From a virus: 46,725 bases of DNA. The notes under the pieces are model-generated. The model searched no databases, was not told where the DNA came from, and saw only the letters and a list, made by a program, of their open reading frames with translations. The translations under genes and the position numbers were made by a program. Shown one piece after another: positions 1 to 7,414 of the stretch. Numbering within the stretch: the first letter of the stretch is position 1; every line of letters begins with the position of its first letter. The DNA is taken from IMG/VR virus record IMGVR_UViG_3300025383_000040, positions 1 through 46,725 of that record; one strand, written 5' to 3'.

Positions 1-110
1 TCTTGCCTCATATTTACAGAAGCTTTAACGAAGTAGTCGCATAGCTGAGTTAAAGATACATAAATGTCTTCATTGTCTTCAATTGTTTTAAGTGTTCCGT
101 TTGCTATCAT
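1..110 (-). CDS. Small conserved phage protein, partial (runs off left edge)
   Basis: The frame opens with ATG at 110, thirteen bases after the terminase stop, and stays open to base 1, giving 36 residues beginning MIANGTLKTIEDNEDIYVSL. A TAG lies four codons upstream in frame, so this ATG is the only sensible start, though no good Shine-Dalgarno site is visible. The segment YVSLTQLCDYFVKASVNMR looks like a short helical domain. I do not recognise a function. From its place just after the large terminase it probably belongs to the packaging operon, before the portal gene that should follow outside the window. Confidence 0.6.
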   Translation of the reverse strand, partial: MIANGTLKTIEDNEDIYVSLTQLCDYFVKASVNMRQ

Positions 111-122
111 GTCTGTAGTCTA

Positions 123-1976
123 CTATAGAATTCTCATGCTGTCAACACGGAATCTTTCTTCTTCTTCGTCTTCATCAATACCCATAAATTCTCTTAAATC
201 TGGTGGCATTATTTTCTTATCTGGAAGTTTAATTGTTTTATTTTGTGCCAATCTAGCGTCTGATTCTTCTCTTAACTTCTCTATCTCTGTTTGGAATACA
301 GTGCCATATGTATAAAGCTCTAAGGCTTGATTTAAATCTCTAGGGGTTAATGCTACAGCATTATAGATAGCACCGCAAACTGCGTCAGATAAGTCTTTAG
401 AGCCTTTTCTTGGGTGATCTACTTTATCCTTCACAATACGAAGTTGCAATAACTCATCAATAAGTAATTGGATCTTAGGCCCAAGCACACGCTCTTCGGT
501 TAAACATAAAGACATATCTTCATAATGCTTCTTAGCAACTGAAAGTAATTCAGTATTGATACCATGAGTTTTTAATTGCTGCATCATATCGTGAGAGTTC
601 CATCGGTCAAATGTAACCAGCTTTAGATTGAATCCCCGCTGCCTTAAACTAATTATGTAATCTTTTACTTCCGTAAAATCTACTGATTTAGATGCAGTCG
701 GGGTCCAAAAACGTACAGCATCAACAATAATTCTAGGTGCTGCTTCCTTATATTTATCACCGATCTTCATTGTTACCCAGCTATCGGTGTGTGCAAGTGC
801 TACAGCACAATGGTCATGTTTTTGTGCAAGGTCAACGTGAACAAAATAAAGTTTGTCTGGATTTGGCTGGAAGTGGTCATCAAATCTACCATATTCATCA
901 ACATTTAATTTTGGATTGCTAAAAGCTTTTTCAATTACTGCACGATTTTTAAAGAACGCATCAGTAGCATCTGGTGGCATACATGCAAAACGAGATAGAG
1001 CATCCGTTGGGTCTGTATAAAAATCTGTAGTAAAATCTTCAATTTTTCTGGTTGGGTTAACTTCCCAAGTTGGCCTCTTTAATGCGAAGATTCTAGGAAT
1101 CCTGTATGAAATAATATGGTCTTCTTCCCATTCGATTTCAAATTCATTTCCTTGTGTGCCATCTGGAAGGTCAGCATCAATCTTCAATGTTTTATGTCTA
1201 AGCACAACTTCTTTTTCAGCTACCGCTTCATTGTATTTTTGCTGGATATAATCGTTTTTAAAGCGTGGAAATGAAAGCAAGATTACTTTACCAAAGTCTG
1301 GGAAACGAGAGTTAACAGAGGCACGATACATTTTATAAATTGATGATGCGGTTTTTGCTTGATCATGACCAGAGGTTGACTCCAGCTCAAAACCTGAGAT
1401 CTCATCAAGAATAACTACAAGAACGTTATAACCTTCCCAGGCTTCTCTTTCTGAGTGACCTGAGTGAACTGTTACAGACTTATCAAACTCCACCATGTTC
1501 GCCTTTGCAATATACTTGCCTTGGAACCACGGGGACTTTTCAATACGTTGATTAAAACCTTTAAAAAATACTCGGTTAGCCTGAATAGCGTTAATAGCAA
1601 TATTAATAATATCAATAGCATCGCCTGGTGGCTTACCGTAATATGTTGCTGGATCGGATAAACAAAGAAGTAAATGCACCATGTAAGCACAAGCAATAGT
1701 TGATGTATAGTCTTTACCAGATCCTTTGCCAAGTTGCAAGATTACTTCATTACATGTTTGTTTAAATATCTTTTCGCCTTCGGCCTCCCCATAAAGTTTA
1801 TACAGGGTTTCTCTTTTATAGATTTGAGTCGAAGCTTTGATTGACTGATATTGTAATTCAGAAAGTGGAGGTAATCCTAAATAGTTTTTATCAGTTACAA
1901 ATTGCTCTAGTGTAACTGGCTTTTCTGAAAATTCATCTCCACTTAAAGCATCTAAAAATTCGTTAAAGTCACTCAT
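123..1976 (-). CDS. terL: Terminase large subunit (ATPase and nuclease)
   Basis: This 617-residue protein is the DNA-packaging motor and headful or cos nuclease. The Walker A motif GKGSGKD is at residues 83-89 and the Walker B strand VLVVILDE at 185-192, with the catalytic Glu after the Asp. The C-terminal RNase H-like nuclease has three acidic positions: D382 in VHVDLAQ, D457 in VTFDRWN and D531 in KDLSDAV. The length is typical of long-tailed phage terminases. The ATG at 1976 overlaps the end of the small subunit gene by eight bases, so the two are translationally coupled. The protein docks on the portal during packaging. Family identity is secure; the packaging type (cos or pac) cannot be read from the sequence alone. 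Confidence 0.95.
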   Translation of the reverse strand: MSDFNEFLDALSGDEFSEKPVTLEQFVTDKNYLGLPPLSELQYQSIKASTQIYKRETLYKLYGEAEGEKIFKQTCNEVILQLGKGSGKDYTSTIACAYMVHLLLCLSDPATYYGKPPGDAIDIINIAINAIQANRVFFKGFNQRIEKSPWFQGKYIAKANMVEFDKSVTVHSGHSEREAWEGYNVLVVILDEISGFELESTSGHDQAKTASSIYKMYRASVNSRFPDFGKVILLSFPRFKNDYIQQKYNEAVAEKEVVLRHKTLKIDADLPDGTQGNEFEIEWEEDHIISYRIPRIFALKRPTWEVNPTRKIEDFTTDFYTDPTDALSRFACMPPDATDAFFKNRAVIEKAFSNPKLNVDEYGRFDDHFQPNPDKLYFVHVDLAQKHDHCAVALAHTDSWVTMKIGDKYKEAAPRIIVDAVRFWTPTASKSVDFTEVKDYIISLRQRGFNLKLVTFDRWNSHDMMQQLKTHGINTELLSVAKKHYEDMSLCLTEERVLGPKIQLLIDELLQLRIVKDKVDHPRKGSKDLSDAVCGAIYNAVALTPRDLNQALELYTYGTVFQTEIEKLREESDARLAQNKTIKLPDKKIMPPDLREFMGIDEDEEEERFRVDSMRIL

Positions 1977-2496
1977 TGATTACAACTGCTTCAACTTGCC
2001 CAGTAACCTGAGAAAGCCTTCTAGCAACCTCCCACTTACAGTGCTCACAGTTTGCTGTAACTTCTTTCAGTATTCCTACAAGAACTTCTTGCTTTCTTTC
2101 TGATTCTAAAATTTGGGACGCCATATCATCATTTTCAAGAACTCCAGCTTTATTAAGCATATCAATTCTTTTTGCTTCAATGTCAGCAATTAGCTTAAGT
2201 GTCTGCGTCTTTACTGGAAGTGCATCTTGAACATCTGCCTGCTCTACTGTTTTCCAGGCTTCCTTGATAAGCATGTTGTAATGCTCGTCTGCTCCCGCCA
2301 AAGCTTCTTTTGCTCTTTCACGAATAGCAGTGCTATCTTGTACGATAGCTTTCCAGTTCTGAATATGTCCTTCGACCTGAACTCTACTTATAGAGAGTGT
2401 TTTGGCAATCTGAGTAGCGGTATTGCCTTTAAGCAATTCCTCTACGACTTTGTTCATTTGATCAAACTTGCCAGCAACTTCTAGTTCATTATCCAT
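1969..2496 (-). CDS. terS: Terminase small subunit (DNA recognition)
   Basis: A 175-residue protein directly before the large terminase. The N-terminal part (about residues 15-50, with LLKGNTATQIAKTLSISRVQ) is a helix-turn-helix expected to bind the packaging site. The rest is helical, as in the oligomerisation core of small terminases, and a CEHC pair sits near the C terminus. A longer frame reaches 2601, but its extra N terminus lies inside the zinc-ribbon gene at 2489-2668. I chose the ATG at 2496, which overlaps that gene's stop and reads MDNELEVAGKFDQ. The assignment rests on the helix-turn-helix, size and position, since small terminases diverge fast. Confidence 0.8.
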   Translation of the reverse strand: MDNELEVAGKFDQMNKVVEELLKGNTATQIAKTLSISRVQVEGHIQNWKAIVQDSTAIRERAKEALAGADEHYNMLIKEAWKTVEQADVQDALPVKTQTLKLIADIEAKRIDMLNKAGVLENDDMASQILESERKQEVLVGILKEVTANCEHCKWEVARRLSQVTGQVEAVVINE

Positions 2497-2668
2497 TATC
2501 TGTTTTATAAAAACCTGATCCCTTAAATTGAATTCCAGCGGGGCTGTAAACACGAGCCATTTTATAACCACATGAAGGGCATGGAGGAAGAACTTCTTCA
2601 TCAGAAAAAGATCTAGTTACCTCTGACTTTTCATCGCATGTAATGCATGAGTATTCATAAACTGGCAT
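2489..2668 (-). CDS. FmdB-type zinc-ribbon protein, 59 aa, leaderless
   Basis: This short gene reads MPVYEYSCITC at its start, CPSC at residues 30-33, and ends GIQFKGSGFYKTDNG. The paired CxxC motifs form a zinc ribbon, and the closing FKGSGFYKTD is the hallmark of the FmdB putative regulatory family. There is no Shine-Dalgarno site. Instead a consensus promoter ends five bases before the ATG, so the transcript should start at or next to the start codon. It is the first gene of the terminase operon and overlaps terS by eight bases. FmdB proteins have no settled biochemical role; here a transcriptional or packaging-linked role is inferred from position only. Confidence 0.85.
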   Translation of the reverse strand: MPVYEYSCITCDEKSEVTRSFSDEEVLPPCPSCGYKMARVYSPAGIQFKGSGFYKTDNG

Positions 2669-2673
2669 ACTTA

Positions 2674-2703
2674 ATTATAGCCCATTCTCTCTGCTCTTGT
2701 CAA
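2674..2703 (-). promoter_or_regulatory. Consensus sigma-70-type promoter of the terminase operon
   Basis: On the minus strand TTGACA (2703-2698), an 18-nt spacer and TATAAT (2679-2674) match both consensus hexamers perfectly. The -10 overlaps the stop of the upstream gene at 2675, and five bases separate it from the ATG at 2668. The expected transcript is leaderless and covers the zinc-ribbon gene, terS and terL. Confidence 0.8.
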
Positions 2704-3016
2704 CCGCAATTTTAAGTAAAATTAAATAACCAATCAAATCATCAATATCGTTGTCTCCAGCGTAGCCTTGATTATTTTTAACACGGTTCAACTTATCGTC
2801 AATTCGCACTTTTAACTGCTCAATGCCGTCAGACTGTGCAAATATTCTACTAGGCGAAAGTGCTGAGTCTCCATAAGATATATTCTTTTCAATTAATAGT
2901 TGTGCAATTTCATGGCATGCATTCCAAATACGCTGACCTGAAGGTGCTGATGAGGCATGCAAATATAAATCACTACAGATAAAATTATGAACATCTTCAT
3001 ATACTGGCTTTAACAT
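2675..3016 (-). CDS. DUF1599-like (nucleotide modification associated domain) protein
   Basis: A 113-residue protein with the pattern KNISYGDSALSPSRIF followed by a run ending RIDDKLNRVKNN and then DNDIDDLIGYLILLKIA. This closely resembles the DUF1599 family of phage and bacterial genomes, which has been linked by genome context to nucleotide modification. That link is weak and no catalytic reaction is known to me. The ATG overlaps the upstream glycosyltransferase stop as TAATG, so it is cotranscribed with the sugar genes. The terminase promoter lies across its last codons. The family call is from memory of the motif. Confidence 0.6.
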   Translation of the reverse strand: MLKPVYEDVHNFICSDLYLHASSAPSGQRIWNACHEIAQLLIEKNISYGDSALSPSRIFAQSDGIEQLKVRIDDKLNRVKNNQGYAGDNDIDDLIGYLILLKIAVDKSRENGL

Positions 3017-3681
3017 TATCTATTGTCCTTATCGTTAAATGGATGATCATAGATCTCAGCTCCGTTTACCCCGCCCCACTTTTTAATGTAGTGGGCAACA
3101 ACAGCAGACCTTTGATCTTCCCAAATCTTTAATTCTTCGGGATTTTTAATTGTATTTGAGGCAGTATGGGTGATATGGTGTTCTGGAATAGTAAATTGTG
3201 GATAGCCAGACTTTGAAAGTCTTCTATAATAATCACAGTCTAGATAGTAGCCAGACTTCTGTGTTGGCCATTCTTCATCTCCCCATTCACCGATGTGTTC
3301 TACTGCTCTAGTATTAAAAGCACATAGGACATCATACAATGTAAAAACAACCCCCCAATCCTCATTTAAGTTTTCAACAAAGTTTACTAGCTTTGAATCT
3401 GTATCATTATGTACCTCACCATCATTATGCATAAAGGAGTAGTAGTCAAAGTTATTCTTGATAGCATATTCACGCATAAAGTTTTGAGTTTCAGTAAAAG
3501 ACTTTGGTTGGTCTGGTATGAATGTTGCAAAAGGAGTTCCTAGGTAAACAGACTCTGGGATCTCTCCACCAGAGTTGTTAAAGATGATATACTCGTCGTA
3601 TATGTTTGGATTTACGCTATGCACAGCTTTTTCTAGTAGGTTCATATTGGAAACTACTGGAATAAAAATAAACTTTTTCAT
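3016..3681 (-). CDS. Glycosyltransferase, GT-A (family 2-like)
   Basis: A 221-residue protein starting MKKFIFIPVVSNMNLLEKAV, a nucleotide-binding strand and helix as in GT-A glycosyltransferases. FMHNDGEV near residue 85 sits where the DxD metal site of these enzymes is expected, although only one of the usual acids is in place. YLDCDYYRRLSKSGY further on resembles the acceptor-side segment of family 2 enzymes. The C terminus is rich in His and Trp. It overlaps the epimerase gene upstream through TAATG, so the pair probably makes and transfers one sugar. The acceptor may be a virion protein, phage DNA or a host surface glycan; the sequence does not say which. Confidence 0.7.
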   Translation of the reverse strand: MKKFIFIPVVSNMNLLEKAVHSVNPNIYDEYIIFNNSGGEIPESVYLGTPFATFIPDQPKSFTETQNFMREYAIKNNFDYYSFMHNDGEVHNDTDSKLVNFVENLNEDWGVVFTLYDVLCAFNTRAVEHIGEWGDEEWPTQKSGYYLDCDYYRRLSKSGYPQFTIPEHHITHTASNTIKNPEELKIWEDQRSAVVAHYIKKWGGVNGAEIYDHPFNDKDNR

Positions 3682-4685
3682 TAAATAAGTTGGTCCGTCC
3701 AGGTCTTAGGAGTTTTTTCTGTAATAAACTCTAATGGTAAATGGTAGTTAAATGGCTTTACACCCTTAATTTTAATCCATTCCGCCATCTCTGTCAAGCC
3801 ATCTTCTAAGTTAGTCGTTGTCTCATACCCTAAAACTTTTCTAGCTAAGTCTGCAGAACATACTGCATGCTTTACTTCTTGTGGTCTTCCAGGCATGTAA
3901 ATAGCATCGCCATCGTAATTCATTATTTTTGAAACAATCTTAAACAATTCATTGATTGTTACAGACTCTTCGTCAGGACCAATATTAATAACCATACCGT
4001 TTGCTACATCTGTTTCACATGCAATGATTAATGGATTTGATACATCTTTCCAGAATGAGAATGATCTTACCTGCTCTCCATCACCATAAATAATTGGTTT
4101 CTTGCCCTGCAATATTCTGTTAATCATAATAGATGCTACATTTCTAAATGGATCATCATATTTTTGCCTTGATCCAATAATGTTATGAGGAACCAAGATA
4201 ACATACTCCATGCCATGAGTTGATGATATATTTGCTACTAACTGCTCTGCAGCTAATTTAGCAATACCATATGGGTCTTGTGGCTTAGGAATCATATCCT
4301 CTGTAAATGGCAAAGTATCTTGCTTACCATATCTAGCCATGGATGACATATGAACAAACTTCTTTACACCATGCTTGATGGAAGCAGACAATGCTACAGT
4401 TGTTATATGAGAAGTATTTCTTGTAACCAATGCTGGTGAAAATACTGACAATCCTTCATAGGCAGTACAAGCTGAATGTACAACTAAATCAATGCCCTTA
4501 AACATTCCTTCTACAGCATCAAAATCATTTAGATCTGCCTGCCACCAGGTAACGCCTTCTGGAACATTATCCTCGTACCCACCTATTAAATTATCAATGC
4601 CATAGACTTCATGTCCTCGCTTGTACAATTCTTCAGCAAGATGGCTGCCCATAAATCCTGCAACCCCAGTTACCAACACCTTCAT
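3681..4685 (-). CDS. NAD-dependent sugar-nucleotide epimerase/dehydratase (extended SDR)
   Basis: A 334-residue extended short-chain dehydrogenase. The N-terminal GVAGFMGSHL is the GxxGxxG dinucleotide-binding motif, followed by GIDNL, which accepts the NAD ribose. The catalytic YxxxK is in DPYGIAKLAAE (about residue 140), with MSS before it supplying the Ser. The C-terminal half is the variable nucleotide-sugar-binding lobe. The likely substrate is a UDP-, GDP- or dTDP-hexose. The gene is coupled to the glycosyltransferase downstream. Such genes are uncommon in siphoviruses of this size and are best read as a surface or glycan modification module. The exact reaction cannot be assigned. Confidence 0.85.
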   Translation of the reverse strand: MKVLVTGVAGFMGSHLAEELYKRGHEVYGIDNLIGGYEDNVPEGVTWWQADLNDFDAVEGMFKGIDLVVHSACTAYEGLSVFSPALVTRNTSHITTVALSASIKHGVKKFVHMSSMARYGKQDTLPFTEDMIPKPQDPYGIAKLAAEQLVANISSTHGMEYVILVPHNIIGSRQKYDDPFRNVASIMINRILQGKKPIIYGDGEQVRSFSFWKDVSNPLIIACETDVANGMVINIGPDEESVTINELFKIVSKIMNYDGDAIYMPGRPQEVKHAVCSADLARKVLGYETTTNLEDGLTEMAEWIKIKGVKPFNYHLPLEFITEKTPKTWTDQLI

Positions 4686-4858
4686 TACTTAGTCCACTTT
4701 CTAGGTTTTTTAATTAAATCAAAACGTTCTAAAGCTCTTTGTATCGTCATATGAGTACATTTTGCTTCCATTGCCATTTGAAGAACAGTTTTCTTTTCAA
4801 CTACGTATCGCTTGTATACCCAGTCTCTATTCTCCCAAAGCTTTGTGCTCTTAGCCAT
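4685..4858 (-). CDS. Small helix-turn-helix protein, 57 aa
   Basis: This gene fills the space between ruvC and the epimerase gene. The ATG at 4858 follows a very strong ribosome-binding site (GAGGAGGT, four bases upstream), and the stop overlaps the next start as TAATG. The protein begins MAKSTKLWENRDWVYKRYVV. Its central run EKKTVLQMAMEAKCTHMTIQ reads as a helix-turn-helix, followed by a basic tail. It resembles the small HTH proteins often found beside phage recombination genes. DNA binding is likely; the target is unknown. Confidence 0.75.
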   Translation of the reverse strand: MAKSTKLWENRDWVYKRYVVEKKTVLQMAMEAKCTHMTIQRALERFDLIKKPRKWTK

Positions 4859-4867
4859 TATACCTCC

Positions 4868-5425
4868 TCACACAACTTCATTTACCGCATACCATGCAAT
4901 TCCCGCAGCATCCGCCACGTTATCGGACTCAGTTTGGATGCCCAGATTTCTAGCAAAGTCAATTGTCCTTTGCTTTCTACGCTCTCTGATCTTTCCCTTA
5001 ATCCAGTTATCGGATTTGTCGGGGAATTCAGCTCTGATTGCATCTTTTTCCGCCTTGGTATAATTTTTATTACCTAGGTAAGATTGCCAGGTTATCGGAT
5101 GGACTTCAACAACCTCTACATTATCACTAAGTAACTCTCCCATTATAGCACCAAATACGTATGCCATCTTCATTCCCGTCGCCACAGACTTAACAGAAAT
5201 AGCTGCTTCAATAACAACAAAATCAAAGTCTAATGTATCTTTAAATGCTTTTATTTTATTTTTGGCATCAAGGATTCTTTCATATACATCTGAACCTTCA
5301 AATGTAACTTCTCCCCATTTTACAGCTTTCTTTTCATTCATTAGGCAAAAAGCAAAGCTATTTGTACTTGCGTCTATACCTAAAACTTTCTTTGCCTTTG
5401 GCTTTACCAATTTAGCTAGAGACAT
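4868..5425 (-). CDS. ruvC: RuvC-like Holliday junction resolvase
   Basis: A 185-residue RNase H-fold nuclease. The expected acidic residues are present: D18 in VLGIDAST, E73 in VVIEAA, and D168 and D172 in SDNVADAAGIAW near the C terminus. These coordinate two metal ions and cut four-way junctions symmetrically. In phages such enzymes clear branched replication or recombination intermediates before packaging, which fits the RecA-like and Cas4-like genes just upstream. The ATG lies inside the end of the preceding zinc-finger gene (14-base overlap). Length and motifs fit the family well. Confidence 0.85.
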   Translation of the reverse strand: MSLAKLVKPKAKKVLGIDASTNSFAFCLMNEKKAVKWGEVTFEGSDVYERILDAKNKIKAFKDTLDFDFVVIEAAISVKSVATGMKMAYVFGAIMGELLSDNVEVVEVHPITWQSYLGNKNYTKAEKDAIRAEFPDKSDNWIKGKIRERRKQRTIDFARNLGIQTESDNVADAAGIAWYAVNEVV

Positions 5426-5705
5426 TTTTTACCATATCCAAAAGAGATTGACGAGCTTTTTCTTTTTCTTCGCTCTTGCATTTATCGCAAACTTTTGTAG
5501 AGTTATAACGACTTAGCTGTACATTACAGCCATGAGTCTTACAGTATCTTTTCTTACCTGCAAGCCTGGCTTTTTGATCGTAATACTTTTCTTTTAGCTT
5601 TTCATTAGTTGCTATACGACAACACTCATCAGAACAATACTTTTGATTGTGTGTTTTTGGCTCAAACTCTTTTTGCCCCTGGCATTTATCGTAAGCACAT
5701 ATCAC
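5412..5705 (-). CDS. Zinc-finger protein with several Cys clusters
   Basis: A 97-residue basic protein with Cys pairs typical of zinc binding: a CAYDKC-type pair at the N terminus, a CSDECC cluster near residue 25, and later C-x4-C and CDKC pairs. The middle is Lys-rich (EKLKEKYYDQKARLAGKKR), which suits nucleic acid binding. The start is GTG at 5705, overlapping the stop of the upstream nuclease gene as GTGA, so translation is probably coupled. It sits between a Cas4-like nuclease and RuvC, so a role in recombination is a reasonable guess. I do not recognise a named family. Confidence 0.65.
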   Translation of the reverse strand: MICAYDKCQGQKEFEPKTHNQKYCSDECCRIATNEKLKEKYYDQKARLAGKKRYCKTHGCNVQLSRYNSTKVCDKCKSEEKEKARQSLLDMVKNVSS

Positions 5706-6487
5706 TTTTCAAGCACCAATGGTTCTATATAAACTTCGCCGAGATCTTTCTTATCTGCCCAACAAACTTTCTTTACTGGACAACCCTTGCAGGCCCATTG
5801 AGATTTAGTAAATGTACGCTCTGGCAAAGTTCCAGCCTCGTATGCAGCATAAACTTTACGCATCCAGTCCCAAACACCATCAACTAGCTTTTGATTTTTT
5901 TCATCCATATTGATTGGTATAATCAAGAAGCTGTTATCATTTTTGTTTTCATAGAAAAAAAAGCCCTGCTGTGCTCCACGAATTTTCATATAAGTTAGTA
6001 GTTGAACCTTATGATAAGGAAGTCCTTGCATTTCTGCTTGACGAATAGCAAAAATTTCTTCTTTGGCAGATTTAATTTCTCCTACTACTTCTTTTCCATT
6101 CCATTCAATAAATGTGTCTGCAAAACCTCGAATTGGTGGATCATCGTAGGTAACTTCTGTTTCATTAGCTTTAAAGACTGGCGTTTTAGCCATGACTTTC
6201 TGTATACGCTCATGCACATACGTACCGTTATCCATGTTAACGACACCCATAGCATCGGTTTCATTTTCAAACTCAGCACCATTAAAAGCAATGAACCAAT
6301 ATCTAGGACAGTTACCATTACCATAACCAATAGAACTAGGACTAAAAGTCTTTTTCTGAGTAAATTCGTTAGGCCTTTTGCCACTTAATACTGCCTCCTC
6401 GTACATGTTTGCAAAAGCTACTGGGTCAAAACCATTAGGATCAGATATTTTTTGAAACTTTAAGTTTGCAATAATATCTCTACCCAT
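5702..6487 (-). CDS. Cas4/AddB-like PD-(D/E)XK exonuclease with Fe-S cluster
   Basis: A 261-residue nuclease. The PD-(D/E)XK core shows H92 (YVHER), D124 in GFADTFIEW, and E137 and K139 in VVGEIKS. Four cysteines frame the core: C60 in NCPRYW, then C233, C236 and C242 in ACKGCPVKKVC. This one-plus-three spacing is the iron-sulphur cluster signature of Cas4 and AddB nucleases. No cas1, cas2 or CRISPR array is present, so a recombination role with the RecA-like protein is more likely, making single-stranded ends for annealing or strand exchange. The ATG overlaps the preceding small gene by eight bases. Confidence 0.85.
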   Translation of the reverse strand: MGRDIIANLKFQKISDPNGFDPVAFANMYEEAVLSGKRPNEFTQKKTFSPSSIGYGNGNCPRYWFIAFNGAEFENETDAMGVVNMDNGTYVHERIQKVMAKTPVFKANETEVTYDDPPIRGFADTFIEWNGKEVVGEIKSAKEEIFAIRQAEMQGLPYHKVQLLTYMKIRGAQQGFFFYENKNDNSFLIIPINMDEKNQKLVDGVWDWMRKVYAAYEAGTLPERTFTKSQWACKGCPVKKVCWADKKDLGEVYIEPLVLEK

Positions 6488-6608
6488 TAGTCATTCTCCA
6501 TCCCAATTGCTTTCCGCAATACTTGCATATGCTATATGTCCTCATGGTAAAAGGACAACTAGACTCTTCTATTTCGTGTTTATGAAATAGTCTTTTTACT
6601 ATATTCAT
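6480..6608 (-). CDS. 42-aa zinc-ribbon microprotein (DUF1660-like)
   Basis: A short gene with ATG at 6608 overlapping the upstream stop as TAATG and a TAG at 6480-6482 inside the start of the Cas4-like gene. The protein starts MNIVKRLFHKHEIEE and continues with SCPFTM and SICKYCGKQLGW. This resembles the small prophage proteins of the DUF1660 type (short basic N terminus, His, then a CxxC). It is probably a zinc-binding accessory protein. The early codons can fold into a hairpin with a 7-bp stem (6569-6590). Confidence 0.6.
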   Translation of the reverse strand: MNIVKRLFHKHEIEESSCPFTMRTYSICKYCGKQLGWRMTNG

Positions 6609-6934
6609 TATACCCCATATCTAGCAGAATACTTTAGGGCATCTACAAGTCTGTTAATAGCTTCTTCAGCTGTGTAATACACGTTCTTCTTCTTTGCATT
6701 TTCCCCGCCTTTTTCAAAGGTGGTGTAGTAACGAGACATAACTGCAAATTTGGCTGATAAAGCCTGCATCTTTACAATAAGATCTGGGGCCTTAGATGAA
6801 GGAACATCTGGTTTGGCAATAAGCTTAATAATTAAGTCCAGTGCATAGTCAAGATCTGGGTCGTTCATGTAAGCTTTCATATCGTTGAACTCTGTAAGTT
6901 CACTAATTAATTCAATAACTGGCTTATCTGTCAT
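6608..6934 (-). CDS. Conserved phage protein of unknown function, 108 aa
   Basis: A helical 108-residue protein with the segment SKAPDLIVKMQALSAKFAVM followed by a basic stretch GGENAKKKNVYYTAEEAINR. The pattern (a Lys- and Asn-rich linker and a final helix ending LVDALKYSAR) recurs in replication regions of many siphoviruses, to my memory without an assigned role. Start and stop overlap the neighbours (four bases with the upstream gene, TAATG with the downstream one), so it is translated within the recombination operon. No catalytic motif is seen. Confidence 0.6.
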   Translation of the reverse strand: MTDKPVIELISELTEFNDMKAYMNDPDLDYALDLIIKLIAKPDVPSSKAPDLIVKMQALSAKFAVMSRYYTTFEKGGENAKKKNVYYTAEEAINRLVDALKYSARYGV

Positions 6935-7113
6935 TCCATAATCCTAACACAGAACTGGCAGGGATCTCCACCCTCTTCCCATTCCTTTTCTTCTTCTTCG
7001 GTTAATGAAGGTACGCCATCATGGGTTGCACAGAACATGTCTGTAATCCAACCTCGTTCAACGCCATTATTAAACCAAATCAAAAACTCAGCTTGATTTT
7101 CTTCAGTTATCAT
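6931..7113 (-). CDS. Small acidic Cys/His protein, 60 aa
   Basis: A 60-residue protein with the layout WITDMFCATHDGVP, a strongly acidic middle (LTEEEEKEWEEGGD) and DPCQFCVR at the end. The CxxH and CxxC pairs could bind one zinc ion. Similar short proteins occur in many actinophage and other siphovirus genomes, with no known function as far as I know. The ATG at 7113 overlaps the upstream gene by eleven bases. Its role is unassigned. Confidence 0.6.
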   Translation of the reverse strand: MITEENQAEFLIWFNNGVERGWITDMFCATHDGVPSLTEEEEKEWEEGGDPCQFCVRIME

Positions 7114-7414
7114 TTTGTGCCTCCCAGCACTCTACCATTTGCTCAAACAATGCCCATTCAATTACTGCAAGTCTGGTCTTTTGACCTTCTCCGCCCAATA
7201 TTAATTTAAGTACAGGATACTTGTCCCTGCTAACCTTAAAAGTATCCGTACAAATTTTCGCCCAAATTTCTTTTGAAATGGAGATGGATTTACTATACTC
7301 CTTATAATCAACCACGAAATCATGCCATTGGCTATCACCCTTTTGATATACGCCTCTACCAGAATTCTTTTGAGCTTTTGCACCATCTCTTTTAATTTCT
7401 CCACGCTCTGACAT
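7103..7414 (-). CDS. Putative PD-(D/E)XK-type nuclease or resolvase-like protein
   Basis: A 103-residue protein with RDGAKAQKNSGRGVYQKGD, then FVVDYKEYSKSIS and VLKLILGGE and RLAVIEW. The FVVDYKE strand matches the D-(x)-(D/E)-x-K half of a PD-(D/E)XK nuclease fold, and the GRGVYQKGD run before it resembles the N-terminal segment of archaeal or phage Holliday-junction-resolvase-like proteins. It lies in the recombination cluster between recA and the Cas4-like gene. A structural role cannot be excluded, because the upstream acidic residue of the active site is not obvious. The ATG overlaps the previous stop (TAATG). Confidence 0.5.
   Translation of the reverse strand: MSERGEIKRDGAKAQKNSGRGVYQKGDSQWHDFVVDYKEYSKSISISKEIWAKICTDTFKVSRDKYPVLKLILGGEGQKTRLAVIEWALFEQMVECWEAQNDN

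Noticed and set aside
2497-2601. Longer N terminus for the small terminase
   Set aside because: The extension is the second half of the FmdB zinc-ribbon gene read in another frame and has no ribosome-binding site.
6085-6384. A 99-codon minus-strand frame inside the Cas4-like gene
   Set aside because: It shares DNA with the nuclease in another frame, has a Leu-rich low-complexity make-up and no ribosome-binding site.
6002-6388. A 128-codon plus-strand open frame
   Set aside because: It lies wholly antisense to the Cas4-like nuclease, whose four cysteines and active-site residues fix the true strand.
5702-6487. Possible CRISPR adaptation locus because of a Cas4-like gene
   Set aside because: No cas1, cas2 or repeat-spacer array in the window; Cas4-like nucleases are common in phage recombination modules.
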